From Klebsiella grimontii (GTDB taxonomy: Bacteria > Pseudomonadota > Gammaproteobacteria > Enterobacterales > Enterobacteriaceae): DNA of 64,000 bases. Below the pieces are notes generated by a model. The model saw only the letters and a program-made list of their open reading frames with translations. It ran no database searches and was not told the DNA's origin. Positions 8,071-15,964 of this stretch are shown here, piece after piece. The stretch is from positions 22,558-86,557 of the forward strand of contig NZ_FZTC01000026.1 of the NCBI RefSeq assembly GCF_900200035.1. The letters are read 5' to 3'. How positions within the stretch are numbered: the first letter of the stretch is position 1; every line of letters begins with the position of its first letter. Both the position numbers and the translations under genes were made by a program.

Positions 8071-8760
8071 ATGTACAACACTGATTTACCAACACGCGCA
8101 GAATTACCTTCTGCCATCAAACTGATGCAGTCCACAATCCTCGCCGCCATCGTGGCGCTGATGCTGCTGATCACCATCGTTATGCCTTCGGAATACGGCA
8201 TTGATCCTACTGGGATGGGTCGTTTACTGGGGCTTAAGCAGATGGGAGAAATCAAAACGCAGCTTGCCGAAGAGGCTGATGCCGATAATCAAGCCAGCGC
8301 TGTTCAGCAAGGACAGCTGGCTGCGCCGGTTAATGAGCGACCGATCCCGGATAATCCTCCGGCAATAACGCAGAACACCTACCCGGAGCTGAGCGTTCCG
8401 GCGACCACGAGCGCGCCGGAAGTACCAGCGGCTGGCTCGCAACGTCATCAGATGCTCATCACCCTGAAGCCTAACGAAGCTGCCGAAGTTAAACTGGAAA
8501 TGCGTAAAGATGCCCGCGTGACCTATCAGTGGACCAGTTCCGGGCCGGTAAACGTGGATGCACACGGCGATCCGGTCAACGCCCCGAAAGGCTTCTACCA
8601 TGGCTATGGTAAAGCCCGGCAGATCACATCCGGAGACGGCGTTTTACAGGCCGCGTTCGAGGGTAAACATGGCTGGTTCTGGCGAAATCGTGGGTCTGAG
8701 ACCATCACGATCCAGCTTGATACCAACGGCGACTACCTGAACATCAAACGGGTTATCTGA
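8071..8760 (+). CDS. Single-pass transmembrane anchor protein of metal cluster
   Basis: A 229-residue protein with one N-terminal membrane helix (about residues 25-42, ILAAIVALMLLITIVM), a Pro/Ala-rich linker, and a globular C-terminal domain (about 125-229) rich in Trp and Gly (HGWFWRNRG). Such anchor proteins regularly follow HupE-like genes in nickel/cobalt loci. It probably sits in the inner membrane with the domain in the periplasm. The direct role is unknown; it may support the adjacent transporter. It ends 31 bp from the convergent chrA. Confidence 0.65.
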   Translation: MYNTDLPTRAELPSAIKLMQSTILAAIVALMLLITIVMPSEYGIDPTGMGRLLGLKQMGEIKTQLAEEADADNQASAVQQGQLAAPVNERPIPDNPPAITQNTYPELSVPATTSAPEVPAAGSQRHQMLITLKPNEAAEVKLEMRKDARVTYQWTSSGPVNVDAHGDPVNAPKGFYHGYGKARQITSGDGVLQAAFEGKHGWFWRNRGSETITIQLDTNGDYLNIKRVI

Positions 8761-8790
8761 TAAATCAGGGGCAGGATAACCTGCCCCATT

Positions 8791-10170
8791 TCACACAGCC
8801 GACAGCCCGGTCAGGCGTAGTATCAGCCCGGCGAGAGCCGCCAGGGCAATAACGTGCGTAACCTTCCATTTTAATCTGAAAAGCGCAAACGCAGCGGCGA
8901 CGGCAATCAGGGCGGCAGGGATATCGATCCCTCCCTTTGCGCCTTCCGGCCATATGGTATGCCAGATAAAAAACAGCCCCAGATTAACAATGACGCCCAC
9001 TACGGCCGCCGTGATGGCGGTTAACGGTGCCGTGAAACCCGCCTTGTTGTGGGTCGTTTCGATAAACGGCCCGCCTGCCAGCACGAAAATGAAGGACGGG
9101 AGAAAGGTAAACCAGGTCACCATACAGGCGGCAACGGCTCCACCGACAAACAGCATATCCGCGCCAAAAACGGCATGGGTATACCCACCGACAAATCCGA
9201 CAAAGGTCACCACCATAATCAGCGGGCCGGGCGTGGTTTCTCCCAGCGCCAGCCCGTCCATCATCTGCCCGGCAGTCAGCCAGCCAAAATTGGCGACAGC
9301 ACCCTGATAAACGTATGGCAGGACGGTGTAGGCCCCACCGAAGGTAAGCAGCGCAGCCTTCGTAAAGAACCAGCTCATCTGCGTCACCGGATGCGCCCAG
9401 CCCAGCCCCAGCGTCAGCACCGTCATGGGAATAAGCCAGAGCATTGCGCCCGCCACCACAATCCTTAACAGTTTCGCCCAGCTGAACAGGGCATGCGCCG
9501 GTACGGGCGTATGATCGTCAATAACCGCAGCACCACCGGCGGCGTTCTCCTGTTTGTTATGCCCGCTGCCGCTGTGAAATTTTTCCGGCGCGATGCGTCC
9601 GCCGATAAAGCCAGTTATCGCTGCTGAAATAACGATGACAGGGAAAGGAACGTTCAGGGCGAAAACGGCCACAAAAGCCGCAGCAGCTATGGCCCAGTGG
9701 GCACCGTGCTTCAGCGCCCGGGAGCCGATGCGATGCGCCGCCTGCAGCACGATTGCCGCAACGGCGGGTTTAATGCCGTAAAAGATACCGGCAATAATGG
9801 CGACATCTCCCCAGGCGATATAGATCCACGACAACGCGATAAGAATAAAAAGCGAAGGAAGGATAAATAACAGCCCGGCGATGACGCCGCCCCACGTTCT
9901 GTGCATCAGCCAGCCGATATAGGTCACAAGCTGCTGCGCTTCCGGACCGGGCAGCACCATACAGAAGTTGAGTGCGTGAAGGAAACGGGACTCGGAGATC
10001 CAGCGCCGGTTCTCGACCAGCTCCTGGTGCATGATAGCTATCTGTCCGGCGGGCCCGCCAAAGCTGATAAACCCCAGCTTGAGCCAGAACCAGAACGCCT
10101 CCTTCAGGGGGATCGGCGAGGGCTTAACGTTTTCCTCTGCCAGCGTCAGCGACTCCGTTTTGTTCATCAT
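8791..10170 (-). CDS. chrA: Chromate transporter ChrA (CHR family, two-domain)
   Basis: A 459-residue inner-membrane protein that exports chromate using the membrane potential. It has two homologous CHR halves. The first carries FGGPAGQIAIMHQE and FCMVLPGPEAQQL; the second carries FGGAYTVLPYVYQGAV and ETTPGPLIMVVTFVGF. The length fits long-chain CHR proteins. Its start lies inside the 3' end of chrB (47-bp overlap), so the two are translationally coupled. Confidence 0.93.
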   Translation of the reverse strand: MMNKTESLTLAEENVKPSPIPLKEAFWFWLKLGFISFGGPAGQIAIMHQELVENRRWISESRFLHALNFCMVLPGPEAQQLVTYIGWLMHRTWGGVIAGLLFILPSLFILIALSWIYIAWGDVAIIAGIFYGIKPAVAAIVLQAAHRIGSRALKHGAHWAIAAAAFVAVFALNVPFPVIVISAAITGFIGGRIAPEKFHSGSGHNKQENAAGGAAVIDDHTPVPAHALFSWAKLLRIVVAGAMLWLIPMTVLTLGLGWAHPVTQMSWFFTKAALLTFGGAYTVLPYVYQGAVANFGWLTAGQMMDGLALGETTPGPLIMVVTFVGFVGGYTHAVFGADMLFVGGAVAACMVTWFTFLPSFIFVLAGGPFIETTHNKAGFTAPLTAITAAVVGVIVNLGLFFIWHTIWPEGAKGGIDIPAALIAVAAAFALFRLKWKVTHVIALAALAGLILRLTGLSAV

Positions 10171-11101
10171 GGCCGGACCTCATTTCAAACGTCGTTAACA
10201 GACCATCAAACAGCGAACAGGCCGCTGCGAGTAATGTGTCATCATCCGTAATGCTTTCACGTAATCCTGCCAGTACACTTTCAACGCCAGCCGCTTCGGG
10301 AGGCTGAACCCCGCCAACATCAAGGTAATGTACCAGCATTGCCAGACCATTCAGGGCATCCCCCGTCAGCCCGAAGCGGACCATCAGTACTTCAAAGGTC
10401 ACCCGATTATCGATGTGGCTGAAGGTCGCCCCATCAAAATCAAACCCCACCGCCGTTGCCGGGCAATCATTGCCATCCTCAAGCCAGAGAAACTGCGCAT
10501 CAGGATCGATAAAACGCCGTATAAGCCAGGCGCTGGCAAGCCTGTCAATCCAGGGTCTGCGACGGGTTGCCCAGATCCGGTTGTGGAAATCCTCAGGCAT
10601 CAGTTGTGTCAGTTCGCCGCTGACGGCGTGGGGTTCACCGGGAGAGATGAACCTGTTAATGCCTGCTTCCAGTTCCGTCAGGCTAAAGACGGCCTGCGCC
10701 TGCGCTTCACCAGGAAAGAAATCAATCGCCACAATCCGATCCAGCTCGCGCCGAAGTTTTCTCACCACCTTCAGCTGGCTGACGGCGGTTTCCTCATCCA
10801 GGTCGTTTTTACACACCTGTAGCCTTTCCAGCAGGACCATGTACTGCTGAGAACGGTCGAATAACGGGCGGATTTCCTCTTCTTCGGGCGTTGCAGCGTT
10901 AAAAACAAAAGCCGCCCCCCCCTCATCGCGAATTTCACGACTTATATCGTTAAAGATCTCCTGGCCCTGTTGCGCTTCAGGCAACAGATAAACGCCGTCG
11001 CGCAGCATGGCGGCACCGGTGTTTTTTAATGCCCGCCAGACACGCATACGCAACGTGGCCTGCTGAGTGGGCAGCGTCAGGATAAGAATATGTAGTTTCA
11101 T
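10124..11101 (-). CDS. chrB: Chromate resistance regulator ChrB
   Basis: A 325-residue protein. The N-terminal half (LRMRVWRALKNTGAAMLRDGVYLLP) is the ChrB N-domain, and the C-terminal half (WATRRRPWIDRLASAWLIRRFIDPDAQFLW.., VGFDFDGATFSH) is the ChrB C-domain. ChrB acts as a chromate-responsive repressor of the chr operon and helps full resistance. An inverted repeat starts 18 bp upstream of the start codon and is the likely operator. Operon with chrA. Confidence 0.9.
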   Translation of the reverse strand: MKLHILILTLPTQQATLRMRVWRALKNTGAAMLRDGVYLLPEAQQGQEIFNDISREIRDEGGAAFVFNAATPEEEEIRPLFDRSQQYMVLLERLQVCKNDLDEETAVSQLKVVRKLRRELDRIVAIDFFPGEAQAQAVFSLTELEAGINRFISPGEPHAVSGELTQLMPEDFHNRIWATRRRPWIDRLASAWLIRRFIDPDAQFLWLEDGNDCPATAVGFDFDGATFSHIDNRVTFEVLMVRFGLTGDALNGLAMLVHYLDVGGVQPPEAAGVESVLAGLRESITDDDTLLAAACSLFDGLLTTFEMRSGHDEQNGVADAGRGKR

Positions 11102-11118
11102 GATGTAGAGATTAATAC

Positions 11119-11144
11119 ATTATGTAGAATTTACTACGCATAAT
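11119..11144. promoter_or_regulatory. Probable ChrB operator
   Basis: An imperfect inverted repeat, ATTATGTAG - AATTTA - CTACGCATAAT, just upstream of chrB. A further TGTAG half-site lies at 11104-11108, by the start codon. Position and symmetry suggest autoregulation by ChrB. Confidence 0.5.
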
Positions 11145-11234
11145 TTCTTATATGCATATAACAATGGGGGGCCATCCAAAAAGAGAGCCACTAAAATGTA
11201 ATACCGCTTGCCAGGCACACCGCTATTCTCTACT

Positions 11235-11267
11235 CTTTCCACATCCCCCCCGGGGGGATGTGGAAAG
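11235..11267. promoter_or_regulatory. Perfect 16-bp inverted repeat with G6/C6 tracts before the MFS exporter
   Basis: Left arm CTTTCCACATCCCCCC and right arm GGGGGGATGTGGAAAG with one central base, ending 15 bp before the exporter ATG. RcnR/CsoR-type repressors prefer runs of six G in A-form-like DNA, so this could be the operator for the RcnR-like protein encoded in the cluster. It could equally fold as an mRNA leader hairpin. Another G6 tract lies near 11166. Confidence 0.5.
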
Positions 11268-11282
11268 CCAGGAGAGTTTCTG

Positions 11283-12581
11283 ATGCTAAGCATTCTTTCT
11301 GATCGTACATACCGCCACCTGTTTATGGCGCAAATAATTGCCCTTATCGGTACCGGTCTGGCGACCGTTGCGCTGGGCCTGCTGGCCTATGATCTGGCGG
11401 GCGACAGGGCCGGGGCAGTTCTGGGAACGGCGCTGGCGATTAAAATGAGTGCTTATATTCTGGTCGCCCCGGTTGCCGCCGCCTTCGCTGATAAATTTCC
11501 CCGCCGCACGATGCTGGTTACGCTGGATCTGGTGCGTGCTCTGGTAGCCTTTGCACTGCCTTTCGTGACCCAAATCTGGGAAATTTATATCCTCATTTTC
11601 ATTCTGCAATCGGCATCAGCCGCGTTTACGCCAACTTTCCAGGCCACGATTCCTGATATCCTCCCGGACGAGCGTGACTACACCCGGGCGCTCTCGCTCT
11701 CCCGGCTGGCCTACGATCTTGAAAGCGTCATCAGCCCCATGCTGGCGGCCGCGCTGCTGACGGTGATGAGTTTCCACAACCTGTTCGCAGGCACCGCCGT
11801 CGGTTTTCTCGCTTCCGCCATTCTGGTTGTCTCCGTCACCTTGCCCAAAATGCAGGCGCTGGCCGTTCATCGCACTATTTACGACAAAACCACGCGCGGG
11901 ATGCGTATCTTCCTGAAAACACCAAGGCTGCGGGGGTTGCTGGCGCTGAATATGGCCGTTGCAGCGGCCAGCGCGATGGTGATCGTCAACACCGTGGTTC
12001 TGGTGCAGGCCGACTTTGGTTTCTCACAGCGTTCCACCGCGATTGCGCTGGCGTTCTTTGGCGTGGGGTCGATGATATCGGCGCTGATACTTCCGCGTCT
12101 TCTCGACAAAATGAGTGACCGGCTGCCAATGATGGTCGGAACCGCTTTACTGGTCGTTGGCCTTGGACTGGGTATTTTACTTAAGGATTATTTTACGCTG
12201 GTCGCGCTCTGGGCTTTGCTGGGCGTTGGCTACTCGCTTTCCCAGACGCCATCCGGGCGTTTATTACGCCGCTCATCAACACAGGAAGACAGGCCTGCTC
12301 TGTTTGCCGCGCAGTTTGCCCTGTCACATTCCTGCTGGCTGGTTACCTATCCGCTGGCCGGATGGGTAGGGGCAACCTGGGGAACTCAGGCTTCTTTTAT
12401 TGCGCTTACCCTTGTGGCGGCGCTCTCTCTTTTAACCGCCGTGCTGATCTGGCGTCCGGAACACGAAGTGTATTCGCAGTTGCACAGCCATCAGGATGCT
12501 GAAGCGAAAACCGAAATAACCCATGAGCATGATTTCGTTATTGATGACGAACATCCCTCATGGCCGAAGCGAAAAAAATAA
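11283..12581 (+). CDS. MFS nickel exporter, NreB/NcrC-like
   Basis: A 432-residue 12-helix major-facilitator protein (MLSILSDRTYRHLFMAQIIALIG..). The MFS motif A-like loop FADKFPRRTML sits after helix 2. The tail is His-containing (HEVYSQLHSHQDAE.., ITHEHDF), as in NreB/NcrC nickel exporters. The ATG used has AGGAGAG ahead of it; a longer frame would start inside the inverted repeat. It precedes the RcnR-like and RcnA-like genes on the same strand, so nickel (perhaps cobalt) export is the likely role. Confidence 0.8.
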   Translation: MLSILSDRTYRHLFMAQIIALIGTGLATVALGLLAYDLAGDRAGAVLGTALAIKMSAYILVAPVAAAFADKFPRRTMLVTLDLVRALVAFALPFVTQIWEIYILIFILQSASAAFTPTFQATIPDILPDERDYTRALSLSRLAYDLESVISPMLAAALLTVMSFHNLFAGTAVGFLASAILVVSVTLPKMQALAVHRTIYDKTTRGMRIFLKTPRLRGLLALNMAVAAASAMVIVNTVVLVQADFGFSQRSTAIALAFFGVGSMISALILPRLLDKMSDRLPMMVGTALLVVGLGLGILLKDYFTLVALWALLGVGYSLSQTPSGRLLRRSSTQEDRPALFAAQFALSHSCWLVTYPLAGWVGATWGTQASFIALTLVAALSLLTAVLIWRPEHEVYSQLHSHQDAEAKTEITHEHDFVIDDEHPSWPKRKK

Positions 12582-12654
12582 TTACCCAACGTTCGTACTA
12601 TCAGGAGAGGATAAACCGATAAAAAGTGTGATCCTTACGTTGATACACATTATC

Positions 12655-12680
12655 TTATCCCCTCCACCCGGAGAGGATAA
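12655..12680. promoter_or_regulatory. Inverted repeat before the RcnR-like gene
   Basis: TTATCC ... GGATAA arms enclose CCTCCACCCGGAGA immediately upstream of the repressor's ATG. A related AGGAGAGGATAAA block lies about 75 bp upstream (12603-12615). This may be an autoregulatory site; GGAGAGG also supplies the ribosome site. Confidence 0.45.
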
Positions 12681-12682
12681 AA

Positions 12683-12952
12683 ATGACTGTTCACGCTTCA
12701 CACCCCGACATTATAAAAAGACTTAAACGTGCCGCCGGGCACCTGAAAAGCACCATCCAGATGCTTGAAGACGAAAAAGCCTGTCTGGATATCGCCCAGC
12801 AACTTTATGCTGTGGAAAAGGCGATAACAAACGCCAAGCGTACGCTCATTCACGACCATCTCGATCACTGTCTGGAGGATGCCCTTCACGCCGATCATGG
12901 CGGGTCTGACACGACGCTTAACGAATTTAAAGAGATCACCAAATATCTTTAA
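12683..12952 (+). CDS. RcnR/FrmR-family nickel-cobalt repressor (NcrB-like)
   Basis: An 89-residue all-helical CsoR/RcnR-type repressor (DIIKRLKRAAGHLKSTIQMLEDEKACLDIAQQL). Metal-ligand candidates match RcnR: a His near the N-terminus (His4 or His7), Cys34, and His57/His59/His62. Loss of DNA binding on Ni/Co binding would release the exporters. It lies 12 bp before the RcnA-like gene and is presumably co-transcribed with it. Confidence 0.88.
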   Translation: MTVHASHPDIIKRLKRAAGHLKSTIQMLEDEKACLDIAQQLYAVEKAITNAKRTLIHDHLDHCLEDALHADHGGSDTTLNEFKEITKYL

Positions 12953-12964
12953 GGCAAGTGAAAC

Positions 12965-14098
12965 ATGACTGATTTTTCCGCTCTGTTGCAGCAAGGCGTG
13001 GCTAACGCCTGGCTGTTTATTCCCAGCGCTATTTTACTGGGTGCGCTCCACGGGCTCGAACCGGGTCATTCCAAAACGATGATGGCCGCTTTTATCGTGG
13101 CTGTCCGGGGAACCGTTAAGCAGGCTGTTCTGCTGGGGCTTGCTGCCACCCTTTCCCACACTTCGGTTGTCTGGTTGATTGCTCTGGGTGGAATGTATAT
13201 CAGCCGCAAGTTTACCGCTGAATCTGCAGAGCCCTGGTTCCAGTTGATTTCTGCGGTCATTATTATCGCCACTGCCGCATGGATGTTCTGGCGCACCTGG
13301 CGCGGCGAAAAGTTGTGGAAGATGGAGCAGGAACAGGAGCATTCCCACGGCCACCATCACGATGAAACACGCGTCATCGATACCGGTCACGGCAGCGTTG
13401 AACTCTCAATCTTTGAGGAAGGCCAGCTGCCTCACTGGCGTTTACACACGCTCAGCGGCAAAAAATGGGAAGCGCGGGATATTTCGCTGGTGACCAACCG
13501 TGGCCCGGGTACTTTTTCACAGGTGTTCGACTTTGTTGAAAAAGACGGTTTTATGGAATCCACCCAGCCGATCCCGGAACCGCACAGCTTCGATGTCCGC
13601 TTAACCCTGGGTCATCGCGGCCATGTGCATGACTATGACGTAGCGTTCCGTGAGCACGACCACGATCACGACCATGACCACTCGGCTCTGGAAGGTCTGG
13701 ACGTGAATTCTCAGGAATATCAGGATGCGCACGAAAAGGCGCACGCGAACGATATCAAAAAGCGTTTTGCCAATCGTAAGGTCACAACCGGGCAGATAGT
13801 CCTGTTTGGCCTGACCGGCGGGTTAATCCCTTGCCCGGCAGCCATTACCGTTTTGCTGCTCTGCATTCAGGTGAAAGAGTTTACGCTTGGTGCTGCCCTG
13901 GTGCTGTGCTTCAGTATTGGCTTAGCCATTACGCTGGTTTCGGTGGGCGCGGCTGCGGCGTTCAGCGTTCGCCAGGCAACCAAACGCTGGAGCGGATTTG
14001 ATACGCTGGCGCGTCGTGCTCCGTACTTCTCAAGCGTGCTGATAGCTCTTGTGGGGATATATATGGGCTATCACGGCATGACAGGCATTATTCAATAA
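12965..14098 (+). CDS. RcnA-like nickel/cobalt efflux protein (NcrA-like)
   Basis: A 377-residue membrane exporter with the NiCoT/RcnA signature GALHGLEPGHSKTMMAAFIVA near residue 30 and SHTSVVW near 65. A long hydrophilic central loop holds two His clusters (EQEHSHGHHHDE and REHDHDHDHDHS). The C-terminal part resumes with membrane helices (GLTGGLIPCPAAITVLLLCIQ). It is longer than E. coli RcnA (274 residues) because of the extended loop, like NcrA-type proteins of transferable nickel loci. A strong terminator follows. Confidence 0.88.
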   Translation: MTDFSALLQQGVANAWLFIPSAILLGALHGLEPGHSKTMMAAFIVAVRGTVKQAVLLGLAATLSHTSVVWLIALGGMYISRKFTAESAEPWFQLISAVIIIATAAWMFWRTWRGEKLWKMEQEQEHSHGHHHDETRVIDTGHGSVELSIFEEGQLPHWRLHTLSGKKWEARDISLVTNRGPGTFSQVFDFVEKDGFMESTQPIPEPHSFDVRLTLGHRGHVHDYDVAFREHDHDHDHDHSALEGLDVNSQEYQDAHEKAHANDIKKRFANRKVTTGQIVLFGLTGGLIPCPAAITVLLLCIQVKEFTLGAALVLCFSIGLAITLVSVGAAAAFSVRQATKRWSGFDTLARRAPYFSSVLIALVGIYMGYHGMTGIIQ

Positions 14099-14132
14099 TG
14101 TGTTAAAACCCTCTTTCTCTGAAAACTTTGTA

Positions 14133-14172
14133 ATTCGACCTGAACATTAAAGGTTCAGGTCGAATATTTTTT
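14133..14172 (+). terminator. Rho-independent terminator after the nickel exporter
   Basis: A perfect 13-bp stem, ATTCGACCTGAAC/GTTCAGGTCGAAT, with a 7-nt loop, followed by a run of T residues. Confidence 0.85.
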
Positions 14173-14372
14173 AGAATTTCTGGTTCCCGACAGCCGTTAT
14201 GGAGTGTATGACCGCTTCATGCTCAAAGTTGCCTGTCAACGTGGTCAATCTCCCTTACCGTAGCCCTAGAGTACAAAAAATACCTTAACGAATGGAAGGG
14301 ACTTCCCCTGATTATGCGCCTGATTAACTCTTGTGCAATCATGGGATACACATCGTCCCGGAGGAATTCGTT

Positions 14373-15395
14373 ATGACTATCACGACTGTCGGTATCGATC
14401 TTGCTAAAAATGTGTTTGCTGTTCACGGTGTTGATCAAAATGGTAGAACTGTTCTGGTTAAGCCTAAAGTATCGCGTGCTGCACTTCCTGAGTTAATTGC
14501 AAGTTTGCCTCCCTGTGTTATCGGGATGGAAGCATGCTCCGGGGCTCACTACTGGGCAAGATTGTTTCGGCAGTATGGTCATGAGCCACGTCTGATGGCT
14601 GCTAAGTTTGTATCGCCTTATCGTATGGCCGGAAAATCAGGAAAAAATGATGCAGCTGATGCTCAGGCTATCTGTGAAGCTGTTCGTCGTCCGCATATGC
14701 GGTTCGTACCAGTGAAAGACGAAAGCCAGCAGGCCATGCAGTGTTTACATCGTACCCGTCAGGGTTTTATCGAAGAGAAAACAGCAACGTATAATCGTCT
14801 GCGAGGATTGATATCTGAATTCGGTGTCATCGCGCCACAAAGTGCTGATGCCCTGCGCCACATGGTTTCTGTGCAGAAGAGCTCTTTACCGCTTCAGGTT
14901 CAGCAATGTGTTGATGATTTGATGGAACACGTTGATCGCATTGAAGCTAACATCACTGAATATGACCGAATTTTGTCCCACATAGCCAAAACAGATCATC
15001 GCAGTCAGCGGCTGATGGAGCTAAAGGGCGTTGGTCCCACAACGGCCTGTGCACTGGTCGCCAGTATCGGTAATGCACATGATTTTAAAAATGGACGTCA
15101 ACTGGCAGCCTGGCTGGGGCTGACGCCATCACAATACAGCAGCGGGGGAAAGTCGAAACTCGGCAGGATCACAAAAGCCGGTGATTCGTATCTGCGAACG
15201 CTTCTGGTTCAGGGGGCTCGTTCAGTGCTTATTGGCGCCGGGAAAAGGACTGACTCATTCAGCCGTTGGGTTTGTATGTTGGTTGAGCGCAGAGGGTACT
15301 GGCGGGCTGTTGTGGCCATCGCCGCCAAAAATGCGCGGCTGTGTTGGGCATCACTACATTACGGTGATGATTTCCGGCTGTACTCAGTCAACTAA
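14373..15395 (+). CDS. IS110-family transposase
   Basis: A 340-residue transposase with the RuvC-like DEDD core: Asp in TVGIDLAKNVFAVHG, Glu in VIGMEACSGAHYW, Asp pair in KNDAADAQAICEA. The C-terminal domain has the catalytic Ser in QYSSGGKSKLGRITKAGDSYLRTLL. IS110 elements lack long inverted repeats and use a bridge RNA encoded in a non-coding end. The ATG chosen has GGAGG 9 nt upstream. I cannot fix the outer ends of the element by eye. Confidence 0.92.
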   Translation: MTITTVGIDLAKNVFAVHGVDQNGRTVLVKPKVSRAALPELIASLPPCVIGMEACSGAHYWARLFRQYGHEPRLMAAKFVSPYRMAGKSGKNDAADAQAICEAVRRPHMRFVPVKDESQQAMQCLHRTRQGFIEEKTATYNRLRGLISEFGVIAPQSADALRHMVSVQKSSLPLQVQQCVDDLMEHVDRIEANITEYDRILSHIAKTDHRSQRLMELKGVGPTTACALVASIGNAHDFKNGRQLAAWLGLTPSQYSSGGKSKLGRITKAGDSYLRTLLVQGARSVLIGAGKRTDSFSRWVCMLVERRGYWRAVVAIAAKNARLCWASLHYGDDFRLYSVN

Positions 15396-15964
15396 AGCTC
15401 GAAGCTGTATAACCATCTGACCTGCAATTCGTTGATGATAAAGGGTTAGACCCCGTGAGGCCTATCTGGCTATTGTACAGGATATACGTATCCGCTTAAC
15501 GAACAAGAACCTCACGCGCGTCTTTCATCAGGGCCCGAATCGATGACGATTCATCATGGCCGTTTATAGTACCGCAGTCTCTCCCCTTTATTTTTACTGA
15601 AGAGCAGACAGAAACCATAAATACCGGCTTTGACATGCCGGGGAAGTCCTTATAGTACAATAATTTTCGATATCCAAACTCACCCCGTGTAGAACACTTC
15701 AATGTAATCGAAGATATCCGCCCGGGCCATATACTGGATTATATAGATGCGTTTCCTGATCCGTACTTTTTTCAGCGAACTGAAGTACGATTCGGCCACC
15801 GCATTATCCCAGCAGTTGCAACGTCGGCTCTCGTGAAAAATGGCAAGATAGCGCGGTTATGGGTGGAGTGGTTTAAAGTTTAAATCCTATCGTGTTTGAA
15901 ACCTATAGTGAAAACCGTGATCTACCACTGGGATCCCCAGCTAATTCCTTTATAGCAGTGTATC
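15396..15964. other. Junction zone between IS110 element and Hachiman locus
   Basis: No intact gene. It holds the right flank of the IS110-family element and an IS3-family transposase remnant. It forms the border between the metal cluster and the defence block. Confidence 0.6.
15680..15826 (-). pseudogene. IS3-family transposase OrfB remnant
   Basis: Reading the minus strand gives CWDNAVAESYFSSLKKVRIRKRIY..ARADIFDYIEVFY, the C-terminal catalytic block of an IS3-family OrfB with its DDE glutamate (AESYF). The rest of the element is missing on both sides. Confidence 0.85.

Noticed and set aside
12683..14098. Possible formaldehyde (frmRA) or copper (CsoR/CopA) cluster
   Set aside because: The downstream gene is an RcnA-like His-rich exporter and the repressor has His ligands; nickel/cobalt fits better.
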